Source: Streptomyces sp. NBC_00287 (GTDB taxonomy: Bacteria; Actinomycetota; Actinomycetes; Streptomycetales; Streptomycetaceae). Taken from it: a DNA stretch of 64,000 bases. Positions 1 through 8,204 of the stretch are shown here, in pieces. The translations under genes were made by a program, and so were the position numbers. The notes beneath the pieces are model-generated. The model saw only the letters and a list, made by a program, of their open reading frames with translations, was not told the origin of the DNA and ran no database searches. The DNA is taken from the NCBI RefSeq assembly GCF_036173105.1, contig NZ_CP108053.1:9238001-9302000 (forward strand), read 5' to 3'. How positions within the stretch are numbered: the stretch's first letter is position 1; every line of letters begins with the position of its first letter.

Positions 1-30
1 TACAAGCTTGTGCACGGTAGGCGGTGAGAC

Positions 31-1628
31 GTCGAGGGTCCCTAGCCTCGATCTTTCGTGATGGGCCGCTGACGGAGTCGGGGGCCCATTTCGTTGTCGG
101 TGGCCGGGGGCGGGCAGGCCAGGGGCCCGGGTGTCGTCTCGGGTGGACGCCGGGTTCCACTGCTCCGGGCTGGATCCTCTTCTCCGTAGGGACAGGCGAG
201 TTCGCCGGTCAGCCGGGGTTCGGCAGGAGTGCAAGCCGTGCGAGGGCGTCTGCGATCTCGCGGGTCCAGGGCCAGTGGTGGGCGAGGCGGAGGATGCGGC
301 GCCGGCCGGTGGTGACGAGCTGACCGGCCGCGGAGAACAGGCGGAGCCGCAGGCGGCGCGGTTCCCAGAGGCGGGCTCTGCCGGTCAGGGCGAGCACGGG
401 CATCCAGGCCAGCAGGTCGAGAGCGATCTGGACGATCTCCAGCCAGACCGTGTTCTGCGCGGTCTCGTGCAAGGGGAGGTTCCGCAGGCCGGTGGAACGT
501 GCGACCCGGATGCGGTCCTCCGCGCGGGCCCGCAGCCGGTGACGGAGTTCGAGTTCGGCGATCGGCCGGTCGGGGGTGTTGGTGGCGAAGCAGGTGATCC
601 GCATGCCGTCCGCGTCCGTGATTCTCAACTGGGCTCCGGGGTGCGGCCGTTCCTTGCGGACGATCAATCGCATGCCCTTCGCCCATCCGTCGAGCAGGTC
701 ACCGGTGAGTTCGGCGACCCAGGCCCCCTCACGGACTTCGCCGCTTGTCTCGACGGCCGGTGTCCAGGCTGAGGCGGGGATCTTCAGGACGTGCTGGTGG
801 ACGGCCTCGGTGATCACCATGCCGACCGAGTAGGACAGCCAGCGTCCGCGCTGGGCGAGCCAGGCCACGAACTCATGGGTGCCGCCACCGGAGTCGCAGC
901 GGATCAGCGTCCGCCGCCCTCGCCGGTACTTCCCCGGCAGTTGAGCGAGGGCGAGGCGGGTGGCGGTGATGTGGTCGGCGGCCGTGTTCGAGCCTGCGTT
1001 GCCTGGGCGGAGGAGAGCCGCGACGGGTTCTCCGGTTCCTCCGGGGCCGTGGTCGACGAACCCCATGAGCGGGTGGTGGCCGTAGGTTTTCTTCCAGGTC
1101 GGGGCGGCGTCCTGCTTGTCCGAGTGCGCGACGACCAGGACCCCGTCCAGGTCCACGATCACCTGCCCGCCGGCATCCGGAGCCTGCTCGCCGGCCAACT
1201 CCCAGACCCTTTTGCGTACTTCGGAACGTGCGGCGCGGATCGCGGTCAGCGCCTTCTCGCCCGAAGCGGCGAGGGTGTCGATCAACCGGGAGACCGTCGG
1301 ATCGGAAGCCACCGGGCCGAACACGCCCGGCTCGGCCCGCAGCATGCCGACGTCGGCCAGGCAGTCGCCGCCGAGTGCGACGGCCAGGGCCACATCCAGC
1401 AGGACCTTGCCCGGATCGTGCACGGCCCGACGGCTTGCGCCACGGCGTGAGTCCCGCCGACATTGCCGTGTCCAGGCCGGACTTGCGGACCGTCTCGACC
1501 AGCAGCACCGACCCGGCCTGCGAGACCACCCCACGGCCCCCGCCCTCGACACGGACACGCGGGTACGACCCGCTACTCTTCTTCACCTGGAGAGTGCTTC
1601 TTTCCTTGCAGCTGACAGGACCCTCGAC
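31..1628. mobile_element. IS1380-type insertion element (likely inactive)
   Basis: An 11-bp sequence GTCGAGGGTCC at 31-41 recurs inverted at 1618-1628 and encloses an IS1380-like transposase reading frame, giving about 1.6 kb, the usual size for this family. I infer these are the terminal inverted repeats; no target duplication could be confirmed. The transposase is frameshifted, so the copy is probably dead unless supplied in trans. Confidence 0.6.
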
Positions 1629-1637
1629 AAGTCCCAT
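209..1637 (-). pseudogene. IS1380-family transposase, frameshifted
   Basis: The long frame ending at 209 carries a DDE transposase of the IS1380 type: a VIVDLDGVLVVAHSDKQ stretch with the first acidic residues, then KTYGHHPLMGF and an RCDSGGGTHEF segment typical of the family. The expected amino-terminal part (RVEGGGRGVVSQAGSVLLVE) lies in a different frame between about 1430 and 1580. The two frames join near 1425-1432, where RKP should run directly into AVHDPGK, so a single-base indel splits the gene. IS1380 elements are not known for programmed frameshifting, so I call it a pseudogene. The exact start is unsure. Confidence 0.8.
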
Positions 1638-1708
1638 CGTTGCAGGTCAGCAGCACTCTCCATTTATTTGATCAAGACCCGGACAGACCCACTTGCGAAA
1701 GCGCGAGG

Positions 1709-1870
1709 CTAGGTTGGGGTGGATTCTCTGGTGAGGCGTCGCGCTATCAGGGCGATCATCGCGACGTAGATCATGGCGGTGGAGCGGGTCGGCAGGGCTT
1801 CGTAGTCGCGGGCCAGCCGGCGGTGGAACATCAGTCAGCCGAGCGTTCTCCACGGCGTCCTTCTCCCGCG
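1709..1870 (-). pseudogene. IS5-family transposase, C-terminal stump
   Basis: Reading leftward, this stretch encodes LMFHRRLARDYEALPTRS followed by AMIYVAMIALIARRLTRES and a stop at 1709-1711. This is the standard carboxyl terminus of Streptomyces IS5-group DDE transposases. Upstream of about 1870 the similarity dissolves into other frames, so only the last 50 or so codons remain. It is a relic of an insertion next to the IS1380-type element. The boundary on the right is approximate. Confidence 0.7.
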
Positions 1871-2165
1871 CCGCATCATCGCGGTACCCGGAAGTGGCCG
1901 GTTCCGTCACTGTCTGCCCGGGCGGGCGGCCGTCACCGGGCGGTGTTTTGCCGCGGGTGGTGGGGGCGTGGCTGCCGTCCCGCCTCCCTGGTGAAACCGC
2001 CCGTCGCCGCGGCCGGTGGCAGGGGCGTCGGCGGCTGGTGAACGCCGCGGGAGATTCGGTGCCCACAGAGTCCCGTCGCCCGGAAGGCATGCGGCAGGGT
2101 GACTTGAACTCGTCGCCAGGGCAGGGGAGTTGTAAGACCCTCGATTGGGTTGTCAGTGGCCGGCG
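1871..2165. other. Intergenic, no recognisable gene
   Basis: About 295 bp between the IS5 stump and the broken SRPBCC gene. Reading frames are open on both strands because of base composition, but none shows a family motif or a convincing ribosome binding site. Probably scarred DNA from insertion and deletion. Confidence 0.4.
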
Positions 2166-2428
2166 TCAGCATGGCGAGGAATTGAATGCGTCATCGTAGG
2201 CCAAGAAGCGATTCTCGACCTTCTCGGTGAGCCGTTCCCGGTCACGCTTCGTCCCGTCTGAAAAGGTCGGACGGCACCGACGCCTTCGTCGCCGCCGGGG
2301 TCGAGGCCGACCGACGGTCTCGTGTCCAGACTGTCCACCTTGGACCACAGCGGCCAACTTGCCGCGTCGACCAGCAGCTTCCAGATGACTTCGTGAGAGG
2401 CGCTCGTGGTCACCGGTGAGGACGGCAT
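2166..2428 (-). pseudogene. SRPBCC/polyketide cyclase-like protein, broken
   Basis: One frame starting at 2428 reads HEVIWKLLVDAASWPLWSKV and then DEGVGAVRPFQTGR, typical of the start of an SRPBCC (START-like) fold. The expected continuation, ERLTEKVENRFLAYDDAFN, is in the neighbouring frame from about 2245 and stops at 2166. The switch is at a GGGAAC run near 2243-2248 and fits loss of one G. The protein also stops about 60 residues short of the family length, so it is both frameshifted and truncated. The neighbouring intact DinB gene points the same way. Confidence 0.6.
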
Positions 2429-2524
2429 ACTCGGTGACCAGCCACAGCCCGATGCATCGGAAGCGCATCAGCGCGGGATGCCGAACGGGATCCGGCACCG
2501 GCTGGGTGATGAACTGGCTGTGGA

Positions 2525-3025
2525 TCAGCGGCCGGTCGAGCCGTCGATCAGTTCGCGCAGGATGTCCGCGTGGCCCGCGTGCCGACCGGTCTCCTCGATC
2601 ATGTGGGTGAGTGCCCAGCGGATGCTGGGGGCGGAACGGTCCGGCTGCGGTCGAGGGACCGGTGCTCCCAGATCGGTGCACCGGTCGAGCACTTCGTTCG
2701 CGCGCTCGACCGCCTCTCGGTAGCGGGCCACGACATCGGCCACACTGTCCGCCGGCGCGGCCTGGAAGGTCGCCTTCCAGTTGGTGACGTCGTCTCCGAG
2801 GAACATCGAGCGCTCGACGAATGTCAGATGGTTGAGAAGCCCGAGCAGGTTCGTGCCCGTCGGCACCGCGGCTGTGCGCACCTGTGGTTCGGGAGCGCCG
2901 TCGACCTTCGCGGCGATGGAAGTCCGGAGGTAGTCGAGGAATCCGCGCAGGACCTCGCTCTCGTTGTTTCCGGTCCGGGGCGGCGGGGTGTCGCGGCGGC
3001 GGTTGCGGCGCGTGGTGCTGGGCAC
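2525..3025 (-). CDS. DinB-family (DUF664) protein, putative thiol transferase
   Basis: A 166-residue protein with the four-helix DinB/DUF664 signature: VLRGFLDYLRTSIAAKVDG near the start, LLGLLNHLTFVERSMF in the middle and RWALTHMIEETGRHAGHADI near the end. The conserved histidines in these helices are the metal ligands of the family, and actinobacterial members are thought to conjugate mycothiol to electrophiles. I chose the GTG at 3025 because an AAGGAG lies six to seven bases before it; the frame extends much further upstream but only as shadow. It lies downstream of the methyltransferase gene on the same strand, 38 bp apart, so the two may be co-transcribed. The exact substrate is unknown. 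Confidence 0.85.
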   Translation of the reverse strand: MPSTTRRNRRRDTPPPRTGNNESEVLRGFLDYLRTSIAAKVDGAPEPQVRTAAVPTGTNLLGLLNHLTFVERSMFLGDDVTNWKATFQAAPADSVADVVARYREAVERANEVLDRCTDLGAPVPRPQPDRSAPSIRWALTHMIEETGRHAGHADILRELIDGSTGR

Positions 3026-3063
3026 AGGAGTCTCCTTGCTTTCCGGGAGAGGCGGCCGCCCGG

Positions 3064-3690
3064 TCAGCCGGTGCGGCGGATTAGGAGGACGTGGTCGGTG
3101 ACCTCGGCGGTGCGCCCGCCCGGGCCAGTCGCGATCCGGCGGGGTGTATCGGCCCGCTCGACCGTCCAGGTGGCCGGGTCCAGATCGATGTCTACGGCGA
3201 CTGCCCAGGGGCTCGGATAGCGGATGTCGGGATTCTGGTCCCACGACCACGGCGCGGCCGAGCCATGATCGACGACCAGCAGTCGCCCGCCCGCGCGCAG
3301 TGCGTGCGCGGCCGAGCGCAGGACGCTTGCCCGGTCCAGGTGAAAGGGAGTGTGCAGGTAGTGGGCGCAGATCAGGTCGAATCCGCCCGACGGAAAAGCC
3401 TTGTGCAAGTCGCGCCGCACGGCGATGACGCGCTCGCCCAGACCACGTGAGCGGACGAGGGCGGCGAGCCGCTCGACCGCCACGGCCGAGATATCGGCGG
3501 CGGTGACGTGCCATCCCTGACGGGCGAGCCACAGTGCGTCGCCGCCGTCGCCGCATCCGAGGTCCAAAGCGTCACCGGGTGGCAGGTCCGTCACCGTCTC
3601 GGTGAGGCGGGTATTGGGCTGCGGGTCGCTGGCTGCCGGTCGGGCCGCATATACGCCATCCCAGAACGCGACCGCATCGGTCGTGGCCAT
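3064..3690 (-). CDS. Class I SAM-dependent methyltransferase
   Basis: A 208-residue protein with the SAM-binding motif I LDLGCGDGG at about residues 42-50, an acidic residue ending strand 2 (HVTAADIS), and the post-motif region FDLICAHYLHTPFHLD followed by LRAGGRLLVVDHG. This is the Rossmann-fold class I methyltransferase pattern. The ATG at 3690 has an AAGGAG seven bases upstream. The substrate cannot be read from sequence; similar small proteins include thiopurine or tellurite-type detoxifying enzymes. It precedes the DinB gene by 38 bp, which suggests a detoxification pair, but that is inference. Confidence 0.85.
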   Translation of the reverse strand: MATTDAVAFWDGVYAARPAASDPQPNTRLTETVTDLPPGDALDLGCGDGGDALWLARQGWHVTAADISAVAVERLAALVRSRGLGERVIAVRRDLHKAFPSGGFDLICAHYLHTPFHLDRASVLRSAAHALRAGGRLLVVDHGSAAPWSWDQNPDIRYPSPWAVAVDIDLDPATWTVERADTPRRIATGPGGRTAEVTDHVLLIRRTG

Positions 3691-4040
3691 CGAGACTCCT
3701 TGCGTCGATATGTGCTCAGTCTTGCGAGCACCCCACGACTTGGCACGGAATCTTGCGGTTATGGCAAGGTGCGTCTTCTGGCCCTGGCCGCGGCAGACGG
3801 CAGCCGTTTCGCGCAGCAGGTGACCGGCCGGGGACGTTCGCCGCTGCGTCTCCAGTTGGGAGATGAGCGCAACGGCTCCCTCTCCCGTGCGGGGCACGCT
3901 TGCGGCGAGCTCACTGGGTGAACGTAGCGTGCTGCCCAGGCATCGCTTCCTGCGAATGTCCCGGCAGGTGGAGTGGTTATGTCCCGCTGGTGCCTGAGGT
4001 GCGGGGGCTTGGGCGGAACCTGGGTCGGGGGAGGGTGGCG
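3691..4040. other. Intergenic, probable promoter region of the methyltransferase gene
   Basis: About 350 bp upstream of the methyltransferase start and downstream of the DUF2867 gene. Long frames cross it on both strands, but they lack motifs and ribosome binding sites. Apart from the expected promoter of the methyltransferase-DinB pair, I see nothing specific. Confidence 0.4.
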
Positions 4041-4649
4041 TCAGTTTGCCGTTCGGCGGGCCGTGTTCTCTCGCCACTCCCGGCCGATCGATCGCATCAG
4101 GGCCGGATACACCCCCAGGTACCGGAAGGGTTTGATGGCCAGCATGTACAGGGAACCGAAGCGGCCGTTGGGCTTGACCAGGACGGCCATCTGGCCGCGG
4201 TAGCCGCCGTTCCCGTCGGGAACCCAGCCGATGTGCAAGACACCGTGCATGGTGTTGTTGGCGTACTCGGCGGCCCACTCATTGTGTGTCTGGAAGAGGG
4301 ATGTGAAGGGCGCCGCGCTGAGGTCGGGCCCCCGCGCTCCCTCGCGCAGGTCGTCCGGCAGCCGGTCACGCAGCGACGCCACTCGGCCGCCGACGCCCGA
4401 GTCCGGCTTGTCCCAGCCGAGCAGCGCGCCGAGCTTCCAGCGCACCGCGAAAAGGAATCGGCCCACGAGGTTACCGCCGTCCGGACCGCCCTTGCCGTTC
4501 GCCATCTGCTGGACCAGGTGGTGCAGGTCGTCCGGGCCGCCCGGTGTCGGCAGCGTCCACAGATCCTCAAGGCGGAAGTCGCCGGCGATCTCATGAATCC
4601 GCCAGGGGCGGGACGTGTGGTCGGTTGAGGGAAGGCGCAGATCACTCAT
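4041..4649 (-). CDS. DUF2867-like protein
   Basis: A 202-residue soluble protein that reads WRIHEIAGDFRLEDLWTLPT near the start, VRWKLGALLGWD in the middle and YMLAIKPFRYLGVYPALMRS near the end, matching the pattern I associate with DUF2867. No catalytic residues are established for that family. The ATG at 4649 has an AGGAGCC ribosome binding site and falls just left of a perfect palindrome, so the divergent TetR gene very probably represses it. The divergent layout and shared operators suggest a ligand-inducible single-gene module. Confidence 0.75.
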   Translation of the reverse strand: MSDLRLPSTDHTSRPWRIHEIAGDFRLEDLWTLPTPGGPDDLHHLVQQMANGKGGPDGGNLVGRFLFAVRWKLGALLGWDKPDSGVGGRVASLRDRLPDDLREGARGPDLSAAPFTSLFQTHNEWAAEYANNTMHGVLHIGWVPDGNGGYRGQMAVLVKPNGRFGSLYMLAIKPFRYLGVYPALMRSIGREWRENTARRTAN

Positions 4650-4662
4650 GGCTGGCTCCTGT

Positions 4663-4680
4663 CTATACGGTGCCGTATAG
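4663..4680. promoter_or_regulatory. TetR operator, copy 1
   Basis: CTATACGGTGCCGTATAG is a perfect 8-bp inverted repeat around a 2-bp centre. It lies 14 bp upstream of the DUF2867 start and between two divergent genes, one of them a TetR regulator, so it is the obvious binding site for that repressor. Confidence 0.8.
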
Positions 4681-4698
4681 ATCGAGCATAGACCCATC

Positions 4699-4714
4699 TA
4701 TACGCCTCCGTATA
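4699..4714. promoter_or_regulatory. TetR operator, copy 2
   Basis: TATACGCCTCCGTATA repeats the half-sites of the neighbouring palindrome (TATACG/CGTATA) with a 4-bp centre. Its midpoint is about 35 bp from that of copy 1, and it lies 31 bp upstream of the TetR start, consistent with autorepression and two dimers on one intergenic region. Confidence 0.75.
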
Positions 4715-4744
4715 CTGGCTGGGAGTTGTGAAGGGAGACACGGC

Positions 4745-5302
4745 ATGGGCGCGATCCGTACGCCACGGGACAAGTGGATCGAGGAGGGACTGCGGGCGCT
4801 CGCCGCCGGCGGTCCCGAGGCTGTCCGGGTCGAGGTCCTCGCCCAGATGCTCGGCGTCAGCAAGGGCGGCTTCTACGGCTACTTCCGCAACCGCGCCGCA
4901 TTGCTGGAGGAGATGCTCGACACCTGGGAGCGCGGCGTCACCGAGGATGTCATCCAACGGATCGAACGCGACGGAGGCGACGCCCGCGACCGCCTCGGGC
5001 GTCTCTTCGACTTCGTGGGCTCCGGCGAGTCGCCGGTGACCAGTGCCGGGGTCGAACTCGCGATCCGCGACTGGGCCCGGCGCGACGACGACGTCGCACG
5101 GTGCCTCCGCCGGGCCGACAACCGGCGCATGGACTATCTGCGCGCGCTCTACGGAGCCTTCTGCAGCGACGAGGGCGACGTCGAGGCCCGCTGCCTCATC
5201 ACCTTCTCGCTGCGCATCGGCGATCACCTCATCGCGGCAGACAACGGACCGCGCAGCCGCACAGAAGTCCTCGCCGCAGTCAGGAACCGGTTGCTGGGCT
5301 GA
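4745..5302 (+). CDS. TetR-family transcriptional regulator
   Basis: A 185-residue protein. The amino terminus holds the TetR helix-turn-helix: IEEGLRALAAGGPEAVRVEV, then LAQMLGVSKGGFYGYFRNRAALLEEML. The remaining 130 residues are the helical ligand-binding domain, which includes ELAIRDWARRDDDVA. The ATG at 4745 follows an AAGGGAGA. It faces the DUF2867 gene across 95 bp carrying two matching palindromes, so it most likely represses both genes until a ligand binds. The ligand is unknown. Confidence 0.9.
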   Translation: MGAIRTPRDKWIEEGLRALAAGGPEAVRVEVLAQMLGVSKGGFYGYFRNRAALLEEMLDTWERGVTEDVIQRIERDGGDARDRLGRLFDFVGSGESPVTSAGVELAIRDWARRDDDVARCLRRADNRRMDYLRALYGAFCSDEGDVEARCLITFSLRIGDHLIAADNGPRSRTEVLAAVRNRLLG

Positions 5303-5673
5303 TCAGCCGTTGCGGTCGCGCAGGATGCCCCGCCGTCGACGACCCTCGCATCGGCGGCGGGAGCCATGCACCTGCTGAGCAACGGCTCACCCTTCTCGGT
5401 GGCCCCGGAAAGCCCGATGCGGGCCTCGCCCTTCTCCGGGACGAAGAAGCTCACGCCCACACGCGTGGGCGGGTCCAGGACGGTGAGCCAAGGGTGGCCG
5501 GGACTGGTGCGGACGAGGCGGCCGGTGACTGTGGCGGTGGGGCCACCCGACGAGCAGGCGGCGGCCTCCGTCTCAGGCGGCGCGGACGGGGCAGGCACGG
5601 CGACGGCGACAGGCGCGGCGACGGCGCCCACGACGGCCAGGAGGGCGGTGGCGCGCAGGATCCTGTTCAGCAT
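5224..5673 (-). CDS. Putative secreted protein of unknown function
   Basis: The 149-residue product starts with a clear Sec signal peptide (MLNRILRATALLAVVGAVAA) and an alanine-proline rich cleavage region, followed by TATVTGRLVRTSPGHPWLTV and VGVSFFVPEKGEARIG, which look like a small beta-rich exported domain. The last part runs antisense into the end of the TetR gene for 79 bp and has lower-quality composition, so the true carboxyl terminus may have been lost by a frameshift near 5400. No family recognised. Confidence 0.5.
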   Translation of the reverse strand: MLNRILRATALLAVVGAVAAPVAVAVPAPSAPPETEAAACSSGGPTATVTGRLVRTSPGHPWLTVLDPPTRVGVSFFVPEKGEARIGLSGATEKGEPLLSRCMAPAADARVVDGGASCATATADQPSNRFLTAARTSVRLRGPLSAAMR

Positions 5674-6569
5674 GTGAGGACTCCCACTCATGGGCGTTCG
5701 GACACCCCTGATCCTCGCCAACGCCGGTGCCGCTCGACATCGTTCGCAGGCAGGGTCCGCCCCCGCCGCGCGGCGGAGACGGAGATCCATGACCTGAATC
5801 CGGTCGGGGCCACTTCGCTCGAAAACGGCGCGCATGCAACGCGACCACGCCCTTGAGGCCAGCGGTGAAGCGCGGGTCGCTCATCACCTTCGCCAAATAC
5901 ACCGCGGTGAGGTTGGTGGCGACCTTGCGGGCGTGGAAGAACGCTTCGGCGTCGCCGAACAGCTCCTCGCGGGCGGTGCGTGTGGCCGGGGCCGGCCACG
6001 GCAGCCGTCGCCACCACTGCGGCGACGCTGCTCACCGCTCGCGCCCAGGCCGCTCCCGACGGCGTCACCGGCGCCAACACCGGTACCTATTCCGGGGCGA
6101 GCTGTACGTCGACGACCTGCGGGACACACGCGGCGGCCGGAGCGGCACCCCGCCGGGAGGTCGAAGTCGCCGTAGCGGAGGCCGCGTGCGCCCGCAGAAC
6201 GTAACTGCGCGGCACCTTGACCCGGTTCGACCGCGAGCACGGCGCCCCCATCCGAGAGCGCTACGCCGAGGAAATCGCTGTCGGCAACCGGAGGAAGCTG
6301 GCGGCCCTAAAACGGGCAGACCGCCTCGAAGACCGAGGCTGACGCTGAACCCCGTGACACCCATGGGCAATTGGACGGGGACCGTGCGGCCGGAACCCCC
6401 TGACCTGACCGCCCGGCACTGCCCGGCATGAACCAGGCCGGGCAGCGCCGAGCCGGCCAAGACGCCGCAGAGGCGGCCGAAGCGCGGGCTTCATCCACGA
6501 CGGGCCGCATGAACAGAGGCGATGGCCGACGTAGGGGGAGTAGGAGGCGCTTCGCCGGGATCCAGGAAT
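5674..6569. other. Gene-poor stretch with coding scraps
   Basis: About 900 bp without an intact gene. Leftward around 5870-5990 a frame reads REELFGDAEAFFHARKVATN then AVYLAKVMSDPRFTAGLKGV, which looks like real coding sequence broken at both ends. Rightward at 6211-6342 another reads FDREHGAPIRERYAEEIAVG and stops at 6342. I could not assign either scrap to a family. The arrangement suggests deletion and rearrangement rather than a designed noncoding region. Confidence 0.4.
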
Positions 6570-7304
6570 TCAGTGCGGTGGCGGGACCGGGTCCAGAGCG
6601 TTGCCGACGGTGCAGCCGCCCTCTCCGGGCATCCGCTGGATCTGGGACGGCACCCACACCGAGGTGTCGCCGGGGCTCACCCGGGCAAGAAGGCAGTCCT
6701 GCGCATCGTAGCCGTTGCCCTTGACCCACAGGAGTACGCCGACCCGGCCGCCGTCCGCCTTGACCTCGGTACGGATCGCCGGATCCAGGTCCAGGGCGGC
6801 GAGCGTCCGGCGCACCTCGGCCTCGTCCGCCCGGCCGCCCTTGGGCACTCGGGGAAGTTTCGCGTGGAGCTCCTCGTACGGCAGCCGGGGCGGCTCGGGT
6901 GGCGGGGCGAAGGCCAGCGCAGGCCCATCCGGGCAGTCCACGTCGCGGGGATCCTCGCGCCACTCCGACTTGGGCGAAACCCGCACCGCGAAACAGCGCT
7001 GTACGGCGACCTCCTCCGGGGCGAGCCAGCCGTCGGACGCCGAGCCGGACGTGCGCAGGACCAGGTCGACGCCGTCCCCCTCGTGTGTCGAGGTACCGGT
7101 CACCCGCAGCACCTCCACCCCGTCGAGGTCGGAAGCGGAGCGCCCGACCTCCTCCGCGGTGCGCGGCCGCTGGCCGTAGAGCCGCTCACCCGCCTTCCTG
7201 GCCACCTCCCGTGCGGCGTCCGTCGCCTCGTCCTCGGGGGACTGCACCACCCCGCAGCCGACGGTGAACAGCAACAGCGGGGCAAGCAGCAGTATTCGGC
7301 GCAT
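6570..7304 (-). CDS. Lipoprotein of unknown function
   Basis: A 244-residue protein with a short signal peptide and a lipobox LFTVGC, giving lipidation at Cys17. The mature part begins with a charged helix (EDEATDAAREVARKAGERLY) and continues with SASDLDGVEVLRVTGTSTHE, an arrangement common in actinomycete surface lipoproteins. Conserved cysteines occur near the middle and end. No catalytic motif or named family recognised. It seems to stand alone, with its own upstream region of about 280 bp. Confidence 0.75.
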   Translation of the reverse strand: MRRILLLAPLLLFTVGCGVVQSPEDEATDAAREVARKAGERLYGQRPRTAEEVGRSASDLDGVEVLRVTGTSTHEGDGVDLVLRTSGSASDGWLAPEEVAVQRCFAVRVSPKSEWREDPRDVDCPDGPALAFAPPPEPPRLPYEELHAKLPRVPKGGRADEAEVRRTLAALDLDPAIRTEVKADGGRVGVLLWVKGNGYDAQDCLLARVSPGDTSVWVPSQIQRMPGEGGCTVGNALDPVPPPH

Positions 7305-7601
7305 GCACCCACCCTTCCGGCGCCACGCACGGCGGGAAACCGCTCGCGTACTCAGGGCGCCGTAGGTGATCGTACTCAGCCGGTACGGCGCTCAGACATT
7401 GGCGCATCCTGGATCGGCAACGATCAGCAGAACCTGGACGCCCACCTCTCCCGCTCCCTGGCGCCCTGCTCACACTGCCAGATGGAATGGCACGGGCATA
7501 AGCACACTCTCGGGACCATCGATGGTGCGGGCCTGTGTCACACCAGAGACTTACGTGGAAGGAGTCAGCAGTGACGGTCAGCCCTCGTGGAGACAGTTGA
7601 A

Positions 7602-8111
7602 ATGGTGTCAGCAATATTCGGCTTCGTGGGAGTCCTCCTCGGTTCCCTGACTACGTCCGTCTTGACGATCTACAAGGATCGACTCGTGGCCAGGCACGAG
7701 ACCATGATCCGAGACCAGCAATACGAGCGAGATCGACAAGCTACCAAGGATGATTTCCAACGGGAGAGCATCCAGGCCCTGCAGTCAGCTGTCTCAGACG
7801 TGATCAGGGCCGCCTACGAGGAGTTGGACCGTGTCCTTGCTGAGCTCCGCGAATCAGGGTCGTGGCCCGCACGTCAATGGGAGACTCCGACGGCGAAAGG
7901 ATGGTCAGAAGCTGTGCTGCAACTTCAACTCATGGCCGCCCGCGTCCTTGACGAGGGGGTGCGTGAACTGGCTTATGAGATCCAGCGCGTTGCAGGTGAG
8001 GCTATTTGGGCGGCAGATCTTTCGACCGCAAAGCAGCACAGCCGACGCCTTGAGCCCTTGCATGTTCGGTTCAACGACACCGCTAACAGGATCTTCGCTT
8101 CGCTCTTCTGA
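7602..8111 (+). CDS. Membrane-anchored coiled-coil protein, unknown
   Basis: The product is about 169 residues. It begins with one transmembrane helix (FGFVGVLLGSLTTSVLTIYK) and continues as a charged alpha-helical domain (QYERDRQATKDDFQRESIQA), probably cytoplasmic and coiled-coil. Starts at 7587 (GTG) and 7602 (ATG) are in frame. A good AAGGAG at about 7558-7563 actually points to a GTG at 7571 that opens a nine-codon frame ending just before the ATG at 7602, so translation may be coupled to a leader peptide. The gene has slightly lower GC and third-position bias than its neighbours, which hints at transfer. Confidence 0.65.
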   Translation: MVSAIFGFVGVLLGSLTTSVLTIYKDRLVARHETMIRDQQYERDRQATKDDFQRESIQALQSAVSDVIRAAYEELDRVLAELRESGSWPARQWETPTAKGWSEAVLQLQLMAARVLDEGVRELAYEIQRVAGEAIWAADLSTAKQHSRRLEPLHVRFNDTANRIFASLF

Positions 8112-8204
8112 CCCGGGTATTAAGGGAAGTCCGCGCGAGGGGATGCCCCCCGGACTCGGCCCAGTTTCGGTCTTGGTGGGAGTTGAGAGGGCCTCCTGCT
8201 GTCG

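Noticed and set aside
209..1637. Programmed frameshifting for the IS1380-type transposase
   Set aside because: The junction has no slippery heptamer, and frameshifting is not established for the family, so simple mutation is preferred.
3900..4628. Long rightward open frame antisense to the DUF2867 gene
   Set aside because: The leftward frame has family motifs, a ribosome binding site and an operator; the antisense frame has none.
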